Shown: positions 17,711 to 26,676 of the stretch, piece by piece
Numbering within the stretch: the stretch's first letter is position 1
How the letters are laid out: every line of letters starts with the position of its first letter
Source of the DNA: RZZS01 sp964491785
GTDB lineage: Bacteria > Pseudomonadota > Alphaproteobacteria > Micavibrionales > Micavibrionaceae
Assembly: GCA_964491785.1 (NCBI GenBank)
Contig: CAZBGS010000007.1
Span: 62,001 to 126,000 of the forward strand
Length of the DNA: 64,000 bases
Direction of reading: 5' to 3'
Program-made: the position numbers and the translations under genes
The notes under the pieces: generated by a model
The model's input: the letters and a program-made list of their open reading frames with translations, nothing else
Databases searched by the model: none
Told to the model about the DNA's origin: nothing

Positions 17711-19051
17711 CTATTCCCCGGCGACCGCTCCGATCACCTTCCGGCCCCGGAACTCCAGCTTCAGTTTCTGACCGGCGCGCACTTTGTCGGCGTCGACCAC
17801 AACGCCGCCGCTTTCGTCGCGCACCACGACGAAGCCGCGCTGAAGAACGTTTTCATAGGAAAGGCTGCCCAGCATGCGGGTCAGAGACGACAACTTAAGC
17901 GACTGATCCGCCAGCATCCTCTCCGGCGCTTTGCCAAGCCTTTCTATTAAATATTTCAATCTGTCCTGTCCCTCCCGCAGCCTGTCCTCAGGATGGCGCA
18001 GTCTTGCCCCCAGCCTTCCGGCCTTATCGGACTTGAGGTAGAGAAAGCGCTCGAATCCGGCCGATAGTTTATGGGCGATATGATCGACACGCTGATCGCG
18101 GTTTTCCAGCATGCGTAACGGGTCGCCCAGCCGCAGGGCCAGATTTTCCGATTTCGCCTCTCTGGCGGCGTGCAGTTGCATCGCTGCCCGTAAAAGATTC
18201 TCGGCATGGCCCCGCACCGTATATAGCAGGTCGATACGTCGCGGCACCGCCATTTCAGCGGCCCCGGTCGGGGTCGGCGCGCGCAGGTCTGCGGCATAGT
18301 CCACAAGCGTGGTGTCGGTCTCGTGTCCTATCGCCGATATGACGGGAACGGAGCACTCAGCCACCGCCCGGACTACGTTCTCTTCGTTGAACGGCATAAG
18401 ATCTTCGAGAGACCCGCCTCCTCTGGCGATAATCAGCACGTCAGGCCTGTAATCTCCGGAAAGGCTGCTGAAACCCCTGACTGCCGCCTCGATTTGCGCG
18501 GCGGCGCCTTCCCCCTGCACCTGCACCGGCCAGAGTAGCACGCGCCTTGGAAAGCGGTCTTCGATACGATGCATGATATCCCTGATCACGGCTCCGGTCG
18601 GCGAAGTGATCACCCCGATTACATCCGGCAGGAAAGGAATCCTCTTCTTATTAAGCGGATTGAACAGCCCTTCCGCCGCGAGGCGCTTTTTGCGTTCCTC
18701 CAGCATCCTGAGCAAAGCCCCTTCCCCCGCCAGTTCCATGCTCTCGATAATCAGCTGGTAGTTTGAACGCGCGGGAAAAGTTGAAACCCTTCCCGTGCAG
18801 ATAACCTCGAGCCCTTCCTCCGGCTTCACCGAAAGCCTCGGCAGGACTGTCTTCCAGCACACGGCATCGATGCAGGCGTTATCGTCCTTCAGCGCCGAAT
18901 ACATGTGACCGGATGTGTGAATTTTAACCTTGCTCAGTTCTCCGCGAACGCGGATATACGCATAATTGCCCTCGATGGTTTTTTTCAGTGAGAACGCCAG
19001 TTCGGATACCGAAAAAATTGGTATGTTGCTGGATGCCGGACGCTGCTCCAT
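17711..19051 (-). CDS. xseA: Exodeoxyribonuclease VII large subunit
   Basis: Catalytic/DNA-binding subunit of the single-strand exonuclease that acts in both directions. 446 residues: N-terminal OB fold (SVSELAFSLKKTIEGNYAYIRVRGELSKVKIHTSGHMYSALKDD), catalytic core with GVITSPTGAVIRDI, RGGGSLEDLMPFNEE and SAIGHETDTTLVDYAADLRAPTPTGAAE, then a long coiled coil and a short C-terminal segment. No xseB is seen in the window. It lies 3 bases downstream of an unrecognised gene on the same strand, and near purD. Confidence 0.96.
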   Translation of the reverse strand: MEQRPASSNIPIFSVSELAFSLKKTIEGNYAYIRVRGELSKVKIHTSGHMYSALKDDNACIDAVCWKTVLPRLSVKPEEGLEVICTGRVSTFPARSNYQLIIESMELAGEGALLRMLEERKKRLAAEGLFNPLNKKRIPFLPDVIGVITSPTGAVIRDIMHRIEDRFPRRVLLWPVQVQGEGAAAQIEAAVRGFSSLSGDYRPDVLIIARGGGSLEDLMPFNEENVVRAVAECSVPVISAIGHETDTTLVDYAADLRAPTPTGAAEMAVPRRIDLLYTVRGHAENLLRAAMQLHAAREAKSENLALRLGDPLRMLENRDQRVDHIAHKLSAGFERFLYLKSDKAGRLGARLRHPEDRLREGQDRLKYLIERLGKAPERMLADQSLKLSSLTRMLGSLSYENVLQRGFVVVRDESGGVVVDADKVRAGQKLKLEFRGRKVIGAVAGE

Positions 19052-19054
19052 TGA

Positions 19055-19789
19055 TTATCCCATCGCCAGTAATTTCACGGTTGCCGCCTTGCGCCCCGTG
19101 GTTCTCTTTAAATCGGGGGGCGTCATGAAAGTGTCGACTCCCTGTAGAAAAGAATCGTCGCAACAGCAAACGGGCATCGTGAAATTACCTTCCCTGCAAA
19201 TATTGTCTATATGTTTTCTTATCACAGGCAGGGCTCGCAGCTTCATTACCGCAAGATAATCCGGAAATGTTTCCGCATGTAGAAACAGACGCCCAAGATG
19301 CTTATCTGGGTCATTTTTGAGATCTGCTCTCCCGGTTTTTTGTTCAAGCCTTTGCAATATATTGTTAAGTTTGCTTTCATCAAGGCCCAAAGTTTCCATA
19401 TATGTATCGATACAATGACTGGTTATCCGGTCTACCCACGACAGTGTGTCCGTAATCTGGCCTGACGCTTCACATGCTTGCGGCGGGGAGTAATCAACGC
19501 TTCTATTCAGCATCGAAATTGAAAATTCTGTTTTGATCAGAGGATCAATAAGAGAGTGCTCCAGTAAATAAAGCCCCTTAATTATGGAACTTTTTCTACG
19601 AAACTCGTTTCGCAGCGTGGTATTCGCGTGCGTTTCGAATATTCTTTTTAAGTTGGCCAATTTAAGAAACTGCGGAAACTCGCTTTGCAGATAACGCTTG
19701 AAATCACCAAATGCCTTTGATCTTCTGGCCGCCCGCAGAACACCAAGTATGTTTTCCAGTTCCTCTTGAATGTATCGTTTGCCTGACAA
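19055..19789 (-). CDS. Unrecognised 244-residue protein
   Basis: Frame from a TTG at 19789, behind a GAGAAGAAG tract close to the start codon. It is predicted mostly helical, rich in Leu, Lys and Arg, with no signal peptide or membrane segment. A Cys-Cys-Cys run is found near residue 208 in a hydrophobic strand-like segment. It ends 3 bases before xseA and should be on the same transcript, but I recognise no family. The region between it and purD (19790-19948) contains an AT-rich stretch with a TATAAT at 19919, a possible purD promoter element. Confidence 0.55.
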   Translation of the reverse strand: MSGKRYIQEELENILGVLRAARRSKAFGDFKRYLQSEFPQFLKLANLKRIFETHANTTLRNEFRRKSSIIKGLYLLEHSLIDPLIKTEFSISMLNRSVDYSPPQACEASGQITDTLSWVDRITSHCIDTYMETLGLDESKLNNILQRLEQKTGRADLKNDPDKHLGRLFLHAETFPDYLAVMKLRALPVIRKHIDNICREGNFTMPVCCCDDSFLQGVDTFMTPPDLKRTTGRKAATVKLLAMG

Positions 19790-19948
19790 AGCTTCTTCTC
19801 TCGGACGAGTTTCGCCAAAAACAATGCAATTCTGTTATTAATATAGATCGTAAAAGCCGCTTGCAACTTAATAGGCCGTATTAAGGGTTGTGCGCTTTTT
19901 ATTGCCATTATAAAACAACTATAATTCATTGCAGGCAGAGGATAACGG

Positions 19949-21229
19949 ATGGAAGTTCTTATTGTTGGTTCAGGTGGCCGCGAACATGCTCTGGCATGGA
20001 AACTCTCGCAATCTGCAAACTGCGGGAAACTTTACTGCGCTCCCGGCAACGCAGGTATCGCTGAATTTGCCGAAGTGGTTCCGGTTGCCGCAGACGACAT
20101 AGAAGGATTAAAGGAATTTGCTTTGACCCGGGGAATCGATTTTATCGTCGTCGGGCCCGAGGTTCCCCTCGTCCTGGGCCTGGTTGACGCGATCCGCGGC
20201 ACAGGCATCAAAATCTTCGGCCCCGATGCCGCCGCGGCAAGGCTGGAAGGCTCCAAAGGCTTTACCAAAAACCTTTGCACCAGATATGGAATTCCTACAG
20301 CTCGCTACGATCGCTTCAGCGACCCCGAAAAGGCATGCGAATTTATCCGGCAAACCGGCGCTCCGATTGTCATCAAGGCCGACGGTCTTGCCGCCGGGAA
20401 GGGAGTCATAATTGCCGCCAGCGTCAATGAGGCGATCGAAGCCGCCGGGGAAATGCTTCGAAGCGGAGCTTTCGGCAAGGCCGGCGAGGAAATCGTCATC
20501 GAGGAATTCCTTGAAGGCGAGGAGGTAAGCTATTTCGCCCTGACCGACGGCAAAAACGTGCTTCCCTTAAACTCCGCCCAGGATCACAAGCGCGCTTTCG
20601 ACGGCGACAAGGGCCCCAACACCGGCGGTATGGGTGCCTATTCTCCGGCTAGACAGGCCCTCTGGACACCGGAATTGGAGCAGAAGACCCTGGAACGGAT
20701 TATCTGGCCCACCGTAAAGGGCATGGCCGCTGAGGGCTGCCCCTTCACAGGCGTCCTTTATGCAGGCCTGATGATCTGCAAGGGAGAGCCCTATCTGATT
20801 GAATATAACGCCCGCTTCGGCGACCCTGAATGCCAGCCGCTGATGATGCGCTGGCAGGGCGACCTGCTTGAGGTTCTCCTCGCTGCTGCCGAAGGCAGGC
20901 TTGACCGGGTGCAGGGAAAAGTTTCATGGAGCGATGAGGCCTCATTGTGCGTGGTCATGGCCGCTCAAGGCTATCCGGGAGCCTATCAAAAGGGAACTCC
21001 CGTCCGCGGCCTGGAAAAGGCCGGAAAAATGCCGCTCACACGAATATTCCACGCCGGAACAGCCGGCGACAGCAAGGGAGGCATCGTAAGCAACGGAGGC
21101 CGCGTGCTGGGCGTAACCTCTACCGGTGCAACGATCTCGCAGGCCCGGGAACGCGCCTATAAAGCCGTCGACGCCATAGACTGGCCGCAAGGCTTCTGCC
21201 GCAGGGACATCGGCTGGAGAGCCCTTTAG
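19949..21229 (+). CDS. purD: Phosphoribosylamine-glycine ligase
   Basis: Second step of purine synthesis: joins phosphoribosylamine and glycine using ATP. 426 residues with an N-terminal Rossmann-like domain (MEVLIVGSGGREHALAWKL), an ATP-grasp domain (KADGLAAGKGVIIA near 150 and VIEEFLEGEEVSYFAL), the NTGGMGAYSPA substrate loop, and the metal-binding EYNARFGDPECQPLM segment. Start ATG 19949 follows AGAGGATAACGG. The usual length and all motifs are present. Confidence 0.97.
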   Translation: MEVLIVGSGGREHALAWKLSQSANCGKLYCAPGNAGIAEFAEVVPVAADDIEGLKEFALTRGIDFIVVGPEVPLVLGLVDAIRGTGIKIFGPDAAAARLEGSKGFTKNLCTRYGIPTARYDRFSDPEKACEFIRQTGAPIVIKADGLAAGKGVIIAASVNEAIEAAGEMLRSGAFGKAGEEIVIEEFLEGEEVSYFALTDGKNVLPLNSAQDHKRAFDGDKGPNTGGMGAYSPARQALWTPELEQKTLERIIWPTVKGMAAEGCPFTGVLYAGLMICKGEPYLIEYNARFGDPECQPLMMRWQGDLLEVLLAAAEGRLDRVQGKVSWSDEASLCVVMAAQGYPGAYQKGTPVRGLEKAGKMPLTRIFHAGTAGDSKGGIVSNGGRVLGVTSTGATISQARERAYKAVDAIDWPQGFCRRDIGWRAL

Positions 21230-21248
21230 CTCTGTAAATTTTCGTTTT

Positions 21249-21289
21249 GCTCAGGATTACAAATTATCATTATTATGATCGTCCTGAGC
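21249..21289. repeat. Dispersed-repeat-like hairpin after purD
   Basis: GCTCAGGA (21249-21256) pairs with TCCTGAGC (21282-21289), and an inner ATCAT/ATGAT stem lies between them. The right arm continues as GTCCTGAGCGAATGCGAAGG, which looks like the common intergenic repeat of the CCTGAGCGAAGCGAAGGA type seen in many genomes. No other copy is visible in this window. It has no T-run, so a terminator role is weak. Confidence 0.4.
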
Positions 21290-21400
21290 GAATGCGAAGG
21301 ATTGCCAGCCTCATGTTGCAAGGAATCCATAAAATATTAATAAATCTGCTGCAAAATGGTAAACTTGATAAAAAGCCTTTATTTTGGGCTGTCAGGTTAT

Positions 21401-22168
21401 ATGCGAAAGATTTTAACTTTTATCGTGTTGCTGAGCATTACATTTCTCCCTGGAGCTATCTGCGCACAGGAGGAAGAGAGTCGGCTTGTCCTGCCGCCCG
21501 AGTTGCAGATATACGACAATCCGGAAGTAGCCATAAAGCTCATTGCGCTAGAACAAAGCGGCGCTCACGACCAGGTTTTCGAAGCGGTAAGGAACATCTC
21601 CGACGGTAATGAAATGAAGGAAGCGCTTCTTTGGCTGCGCACCAGAGTAATGGCTGATAATACTTACGATCCTCGCTACGCCCTGCTTTACGCCGAGAGC
21701 CTGCAAAGAATTATAGGCGGCGAGCAGGAGGGTAATCTGCCGCTGATGGAAACGGCAGCCATGGTTTTTCTCTATGGCCACCTTACTCTGGCCGTTGATG
21801 CCCAGCGCTGCCTAGACCGTGAAGCGACATGGGTTACCATAAACCTGTTAACCGAACCCTTCTCCCACCTGACCGAATTCTACAAAGCGCTGCCCGAACA
21901 CAAACGCCGCGATATTCTTACCGTCGCCATGCGTCTTGAAGACCGGATATCGGGCCGTCCGCCGAATTCCTGGATCTGCACCGGCAAAAACCCGGAAAAG
22001 CTGCAGCAGGATGAACTGGCTTTGGAAAAAGACCGTCTCAGCCGCATGGAAACAGAGATCTACTCCCTCATGCAGGAACTAGACCTTCAGCCCCAGTATG
22101 TATCTTCCCGGATCTGGCGCGAACGCCGAGACTCCCGCCGCCGCTCTTTCGCTCGCCAGTTCCATTAA
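21401..22168 (+). CDS. Exported protein of unknown function
   Basis: 255 residues from ATG 21401. The first 24 residues (MRKILTFIVLLSITFLPGAICA) form a clear signal peptide with an AxA-like site before Gln. The rest is acidic, helical and carries no motif I recognise; the last 40 residues are rich in Arg, Glu and Ser. An upstream GTG at 21356 would put 15 residues in front of the signal peptide and is not favoured. It stands alone between purD and the convergent truA. Confidence 0.65.
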   Translation: MRKILTFIVLLSITFLPGAICAQEEESRLVLPPELQIYDNPEVAIKLIALEQSGAHDQVFEAVRNISDGNEMKEALLWLRTRVMADNTYDPRYALLYAESLQRIIGGEQEGNLPLMETAAMVFLYGHLTLAVDAQRCLDREATWVTINLLTEPFSHLTEFYKALPEHKRRDILTVAMRLEDRISGRPPNSWICTGKNPEKLQQDELALEKDRLSRMETEIYSLMQELDLQPQYVSSRIWRERRDSRRRSFARQFH

Positions 22169-22269
22169 AATTTTCTCCGAATTGTCGTTATCGTGAAAGC
22201 CAAAAGCCAAGTATCTCTTTTACTATGCAGTGATTTTTCCTCCTCGCCTAGTACCTTAAGCTGCTTTAT

Positions 22270-23034
22270 CTAGTAATCGACTCTCATCAGGTAGAGTCCC
22301 TCGGCGGGGGCGGTGGGGCCGCCGCGGGTACGGTCTTTCGCTTCCAGGGCGGCGCGCAGATCCGCAGGGCTCCATTTGCCTTCGCCGACAAGGACGAGAG
22401 AGCCGACCATGTTTCGCACCTGATGATGCAGGAAAGATCTCGCCTGCGCATGAATGCGAAGCTCGACGCCGCCAAAGTCGTCGTAGGCAAGCTGTTCGAT
22501 TTCAAGAATGTCCAGAGTTTTTACCGGTGACCTGGCCTGGCACTGGCTGTCGCGGAAAGTGGTGAAGTCGTGGTGGCCGATCAGTACTGCGGCTGCGGCA
22601 CGCATGGCTTTCACGTCGATGCCGCGCCTGATCTGCCAGAGTCGGCCGTTTTCCAGCGCTGCCGGAGCACTGCGGCACAGGATCCGGTATGTGTAAAGCT
22701 TGTTGCGGGCGGAGAAGCGGGCATGAAAATTTTCGTCCGCTTCCTGTGCGCTGACAATTGAGATCGGAAGGGGCCTTAAATGAGCGTTGAGGGCCTTGGC
22801 GAGACTTTCGCCATCGAGCGGACGGTTGCCGTAATCAAGATCGAAATGGGCGACCTGGCCCCTGGCATGTACGCCCGCGTCAGTGCGACCAGCGGCATGA
22901 ATGCGAAGTTCCTGCTGGCAGAATTTTGTAATAGCCTCCTCGATGGCCTGTTGCACAGAAAGGGCATTTTCCTGCCTTTGCCAGCCGGCAAAACCCGAGC
23001 CTTCATATTCGATTGTCAGTTTCCATCTGTTCAT
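22270..23034 (-). CDS. truA: tRNA pseudouridine synthase A
   Basis: Makes pseudouridine at positions 38-40 of the tRNA anticodon stem. 254 residues from ATG 23034: LTIEYEGSGFAGWQRQ, the catalytic Asp in GRTDAGVHARGQVAHFD, FHARFSARNKLYTYRI, and QARSFLHHQVRNMVGSLVLVG near the C-terminus. An in-frame TTG at 23064 would add 10 residues and is not favoured. Follows fmt by 39 bases in the def-fmt-truA order common in Alphaproteobacteria. Confidence 0.95.
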   Translation of the reverse strand: MNRWKLTIEYEGSGFAGWQRQENALSVQQAIEEAITKFCQQELRIHAAGRTDAGVHARGQVAHFDLDYGNRPLDGESLAKALNAHLRPLPISIVSAQEADENFHARFSARNKLYTYRILCRSAPAALENGRLWQIRRGIDVKAMRAAAAVLIGHHDFTTFRDSQCQARSPVKTLDILEIEQLAYDDFGGVELRIHAQARSFLHHQVRNMVGSLVLVGEGKWSPADLRAALEAKDRTRGGPTAPAEGLYLMRVDY

Positions 23035-23073
23035 TCGGGAGAGGATCGCGCAAACCGTCGCCAATGTGAAGCG

Positions 23074-24039
23074 TCAATCGTCGGGACAGGTTAAAATATC
23101 GCCGCTGCGCAGGTAGCCGCCGTTGACTGCCGAGGGGATATCCATGGGCTTTTTACCGGGAGGCTGAAGCTCGAGAATGCGCAGAGCCGTGCCCTGGCCG
23201 CAGGCGACAAGGCCGCTGCGGTCAAGCAGGGTTCCCGGATTCTGGCCGTTCCCGCCATCTGCGACTTCGGCGCGGAGAATCTTGATACGCCTGCCGTTGC
23301 ATCCCGTCCACACACCCGGCCAGGGGTGCAGGGCGCGAAGCTGCCTGTCTATCTGTTCAGCCGGATTTTCCCATTCGATCTTTCCGCTGTCGCGGCTCAG
23401 TATCGGGGCGTAGGTGCTGCCTTCTTTCGCCTGCGGAGAGGCGGGAAGCTGGTGGCCGACCGATATCTGACGCAAGGAGTCCTTGATCATTTCCGCTCCA
23501 AGCATGGCGAGCTGGTCGTGAAGCACAGGAGCGGTCGTATGTTCGTCAAGGGCTACGCTGCGGCAGGCGACGACATCGCCGGTATCGAGGCCCTCGTTCA
23601 TGCGCATGATGCAGACCCCGGTCTCGCGGTCGCCGTGAAGAATTGCCTGCTGGATCGGCGAGGCGCCGCGCCAGCGAGGCAGTAGCGAGGCGTGGATGTT
23701 CAGGCACCCGTATTTAGGAATATCGAGTATTCGCGCAGGAAGTATAAGCCCGTAGGCGGCGACGACAATCACGTCGATATCCATGCCCGCCAGCCGGTAA
23801 TAATAGTCGCCTTCTTTTTTCAGGCTCGCCGGTGTATGGATCGGGATCTTGTGTTCTTCGGCCAGTTCGTATACCGGAGATCTGGAGAGGCGGTGGCCTC
23901 TTCCTTTCGGTTTCGGCGGCTGGGTGAAGACGCAGACCAGGTGATGCCCGCTCCGGATCAGCATCTTAAGCGCCGGAATGGCGAAATCCGGCGTGCCCAT
24001 GAAGACCGTACGCAGAGGGTTGGCGCGTTTCAGGAACAT
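23074..24039 (-). CDS. fmt: Methionyl-tRNA formyltransferase
   Basis: Formylates the initiator Met-tRNA with 10-formyl-tetrahydrofolate. 321 residues: VFMGTPDFAIPALKMLI, VCVFTQPPKPKGRG, the catalytic loop with GCLNIHASLLPRWRGASPIQQAILHGD (Asn/His) and the GDVV Asp, and a C-terminal OB-like tRNA-binding domain (LHPWPGVWTG). It starts one base after the def stop, consistent with coupling. Confidence 0.96.
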   Translation of the reverse strand: MFLKRANPLRTVFMGTPDFAIPALKMLIRSGHHLVCVFTQPPKPKGRGHRLSRSPVYELAEEHKIPIHTPASLKKEGDYYYRLAGMDIDVIVVAAYGLILPARILDIPKYGCLNIHASLLPRWRGASPIQQAILHGDRETGVCIMRMNEGLDTGDVVACRSVALDEHTTAPVLHDQLAMLGAEMIKDSLRQISVGHQLPASPQAKEGSTYAPILSRDSGKIEWENPAEQIDRQLRALHPWPGVWTGCNGRRIKILRAEVADGGNGQNPGTLLDRSGLVACGQGTALRILELQPPGKKPMDIPSAVNGGYLRSGDILTCPDD

Positions 24040-24040
24040 G

Positions 24041-24559
24041 TTAGAGCAAATCTCCGTTTCGTTTCATTTTCTCTACCCGGCGGACGATAATGTTCCGTTT
24101 AAGCTTGGACAAATAATCGATGCAAAGTATCCCGTTAAGGTGGTCGATTTCGTGCTGAACACAGTGAGAGGCCAAACCTTCACCCTCGAATATCTGTTCC
24201 CTGTTATCAATGTCGAGGTATTTTACCCTGACGCTGGCCGGACGTTCGACAAGCGCGTACTGCCCCGGTATCGATAAGCAACCTTCCTCCATCGTGCTTA
24301 GTTCCTCCGAAACCCAGACTATTTCGGGATTGGCCATGCATACCGGGGTTTTTTCCTCTTCCCTGGCCGAGACGTCCATCACCAGAACACGGTTAAGAAT
24401 ATTGACCTGATTGGCGGCAAGACCGATGCCGGGAGCCCCGTACATGGTTTCCAGCATATCCTGCATCTGCCTGCGGACAGCCTCATCGACGCTGACCACG
24501 TGACTCGCCACGGTTTTCAAAACCGGGTGGGGGATAGTAATAATTTCAAGTTTCGCCAT
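24041..24559 (-). CDS. def: Peptide deformylase
   Basis: Removes the formyl group from new protein N-termini; Fe(II)/Zn enzyme. 172 residues with all three signature motifs: GIGLAANQV, EGCLSIPG with the Cys metal ligand, and QHEIDHLNG with the two His ligands and the catalytic Glu. Length is normal for a type I enzyme. First gene of the def-fmt-truA run. Confidence 0.97.
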   Translation of the reverse strand: MAKLEIITIPHPVLKTVASHVVSVDEAVRRQMQDMLETMYGAPGIGLAANQVNILNRVLVMDVSAREEEKTPVCMANPEIVWVSEELSTMEEGCLSIPGQYALVERPASVRVKYLDIDNREQIFEGEGLASHCVQHEIDHLNGILCIDYLSKLKRNIIVRRVEKMKRNGDLL

Positions 24560-24641
24560 TTGTGAGACCTTGTATTTAGTTTTTTCGTAGGCATGACTGA
24601 TTTTTCATAGTATATTAAGTATGGCTCGCAAGTCCTGTCCT

Positions 24642-25874
24642 TCAAGTGCCGGTTTTTCTTTCCCCGCGAGACGAGGGCGGGAGCATCAGGTCTTCGGCGG
24701 TGACTGTTCTAACGCTGTAATCGATCTGCTGCAATTCCGGAATTTCTTTGCCGCCGGTCTGTACGTGGAGATCCCTGAAGCGTCTTGCCCCGGGGAGTAC
24801 CGAATTTTCAAGCGAGCCTACGGCGCTGTTGTACGCGCCGAGCGCGGAAGTCAAACCTCTGCCGAGTTTTTGCATGTGGTCGCCGAAGGTTGAAATACGC
24901 TTGTACAATTCGCTGGCCAAAGCGGATACCGACCTTGCCTCTTCGGCCATGGCCTGCTGCTGCCAGCCGTACATGGCGACCCGCAGAAGCCCCATGACCG
25001 TAGTCGGCGAGGCGAGGATGATATCGTGTCTTGCGGCATCCTCTATCAGGTTGTTGTCGCTGCTGACGGCCAGCGAGTACAACCCCTCGGTGGGCAGGAA
25101 CATGACCACAAAGGAAGGGGATTGCTCGAAGCTGCGCCAGTATTCCTTGCTGCTCAAAGCCTTAAGGTGAGAGCGGATGTGCTGGCGGAAGGTGTTCAGC
25201 GCCGCATCGCGTTCGCCCTCGCTCCGTGCGGATTCCATCGCTTCCCAGTAAGGTTCGATCGGGGCCTTGACGTCGATGACGATCTGGAGGCCGCCGGGAA
25301 GGCTGATGATAAAATCCGGACGGCTGCGGACGCCGTCGCTGTTGATTGATTTCTGTTGCGTATAGTGGGTACCTTCGACGAAGCCGATCATTTCTAGCGT
25401 ACGCTGAAACTGCATCTCGCCCCAGCGGCCTCTTGCCGCGGGATTGCGCAGCGTACGCACAAGATTCTGGGTTTCCTGTCGCAGCAGGCGCTGGTCTTCG
25501 GCGAAAGCCTTCAACTGGCTTTCGATACCCGCGCCCGCCTTGCCGAGATTTTCGACCTTGGATTCCATTTCCTTGAGAGTTTTGGATATCGGATCGACAA
25601 GTTCGGATATGGCCTTCTGGCGCTTTTCGAGATCGTGCGAACCGTCGTTTTGCGCCTGTTTCAGCTTTTCCTGCGCCAGTTGCAGGAATGCCTCGCTGCT
25701 CTGGGACAGGGCTTTCTGGGCGAGGACGCTGAATTCGTTTTCCAGCGATTTGCGGTCGCCCTCGATATGGGCGAGCTTCGCCTTCAGGGCGGCGGTGCTC
25801 CAGAGGTACAGGGCCGCGCCAAGGCCAAAACCAAGAGCCAAGCCAATCATCAGGGAAATAATATCTATCGACAT
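24642..25874 (-). CDS. rmuC: RmuC-family DNA recombination protein
   Basis: 410 residues: one N-terminal membrane segment (about 5-27), a long coiled coil (30-125), and the RmuC nuclease-like domain. The last begins near NPAARGRWGEMQFQRTLEMIGFVEGTHY and includes RPDFIISLPGGLQIVIDVKAPIEPYWEAM, where the Asp and Lys fit a PD-(D/E)XK-like core. RmuC limits inversion of short repeats and has been tied to DNA-protein crosslink repair. Next to def, reading away from the pilin-like gene. Confidence 0.92.
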   Translation of the reverse strand: MSIDIISLMIGLALGFGLGAALYLWSTAALKAKLAHIEGDRKSLENEFSVLAQKALSQSSEAFLQLAQEKLKQAQNDGSHDLEKRQKAISELVDPISKTLKEMESKVENLGKAGAGIESQLKAFAEDQRLLRQETQNLVRTLRNPAARGRWGEMQFQRTLEMIGFVEGTHYTQQKSINSDGVRSRPDFIISLPGGLQIVIDVKAPIEPYWEAMESARSEGERDAALNTFRQHIRSHLKALSSKEYWRSFEQSPSFVVMFLPTEGLYSLAVSSDNNLIEDAARHDIILASPTTVMGLLRVAMYGWQQQAMAEEARSVSALASELYKRISTFGDHMQKLGRGLTSALGAYNSAVGSLENSVLPGARRFRDLHVQTGGKEIPELQQIDYSVRTVTAEDLMLPPSSRGERKTGT

Positions 25875-25902
25875 TCAATCAACGCATTCTCAAAACTTAT
25901 TA

Positions 25903-26673
25903 ATGATGTACAATGACCATAACATGCAACAGAACCTCATTTCCAATCCAGAAAAACAACAATCCGGCAACGCGCTCATTTACGTGCTGATCGCCATCGC
26001 CCTTTTTGCCGCTCTCAGCTTTGTCCTGAGGCGCCAGACCGATACTTCGGAGGCCGGGGTGGTGAATCAGGAACAGACCGAACTCTATGCCGCACAGCTG
26101 ATCAGCTACAGCGCGCAGGTCAAAAGCTCGGTGGAGCAGATGTTGTTCTCGGGCGCCTTTCCGGAGGAGCTTACATTTTTCGTGCCAGGCGATGCTCATT
26201 ACGACAACGAGGCCACATACAGGAATATCTATAAAATCTTCCATCCAGCCGGCGGCGGCCTCAGCATAAAACCCCTGCCTCCCGAAATCAGAGGAGGAAA
26301 CGGAAGCGAGCCTTCACCCGATCCGGGATGGTATCTGGGTCGTTTCAATAATGTCGAGTGGACGAAAACCGCGTCAGCGGACATTATTCTGGTCGCCTAC
26401 AAGATTACCAGACCGGTTTGCGAAGCGATCAACGACAAGATCACCGGCAGCAGCGCCATACCTGTACTCAATGCCGCCGCAAGGGATTATTTCGTATACA
26501 GGGTGAACACTACCCCGCAGCATACGGTTTCCACCGGCAACGGTCATAGCGGTGTCGCGAATGCCGATCTGACCGAGACGGCTTGCGCCGACTGTAAAGG
26601 TTATCCGTCGCTTTGTGTGACCAATAACAACGGAAATGTTTACGCCTTTTACAGCGTAATTACCGAGGGCTAA
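25903..26673 (+). CDS. Pilin-like single-pass membrane protein of unknown function
   Basis: 256 residues from ATG 25903 (25906 and 25924 are alternatives). A short polar N-terminus ends in GNALIYVLIAIALFAALSFVLRR, one hydrophobic helix at about 25-45. A soluble region with paired Cys (ETACADCKGYPSLC) and an aromatic-rich C-terminus follow. The layout is like a type IV pilin or pseudopilin, but the classical Gly-Phe-Thr-Leu-Ile-Glu cleavage motif is not seen. The much longer open frame upstream (from 25444) is antisense to rmuC and not used. Confidence 0.6.
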   Translation: MMYNDHNMQQNLISNPEKQQSGNALIYVLIAIALFAALSFVLRRQTDTSEAGVVNQEQTELYAAQLISYSAQVKSSVEQMLFSGAFPEELTFFVPGDAHYDNEATYRNIYKIFHPAGGGLSIKPLPPEIRGGNGSEPSPDPGWYLGRFNNVEWTKTASADIILVAYKITRPVCEAINDKITGSSAIPVLNAAARDYFVYRVNTTPQHTVSTGNGHSGVANADLTETACADCKGYPSLCVTNNNGNVYAFYSVITEG

Positions 26674-26676
26674 TCA

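Noticed and set aside
25444..25902. Long N-terminal extension of the pilin-like protein
   Set aside because: It runs antisense through rmuC, has low-complexity Ser/Arg/Phe content and lacks a start signal. The protein has a clear start at 25903.
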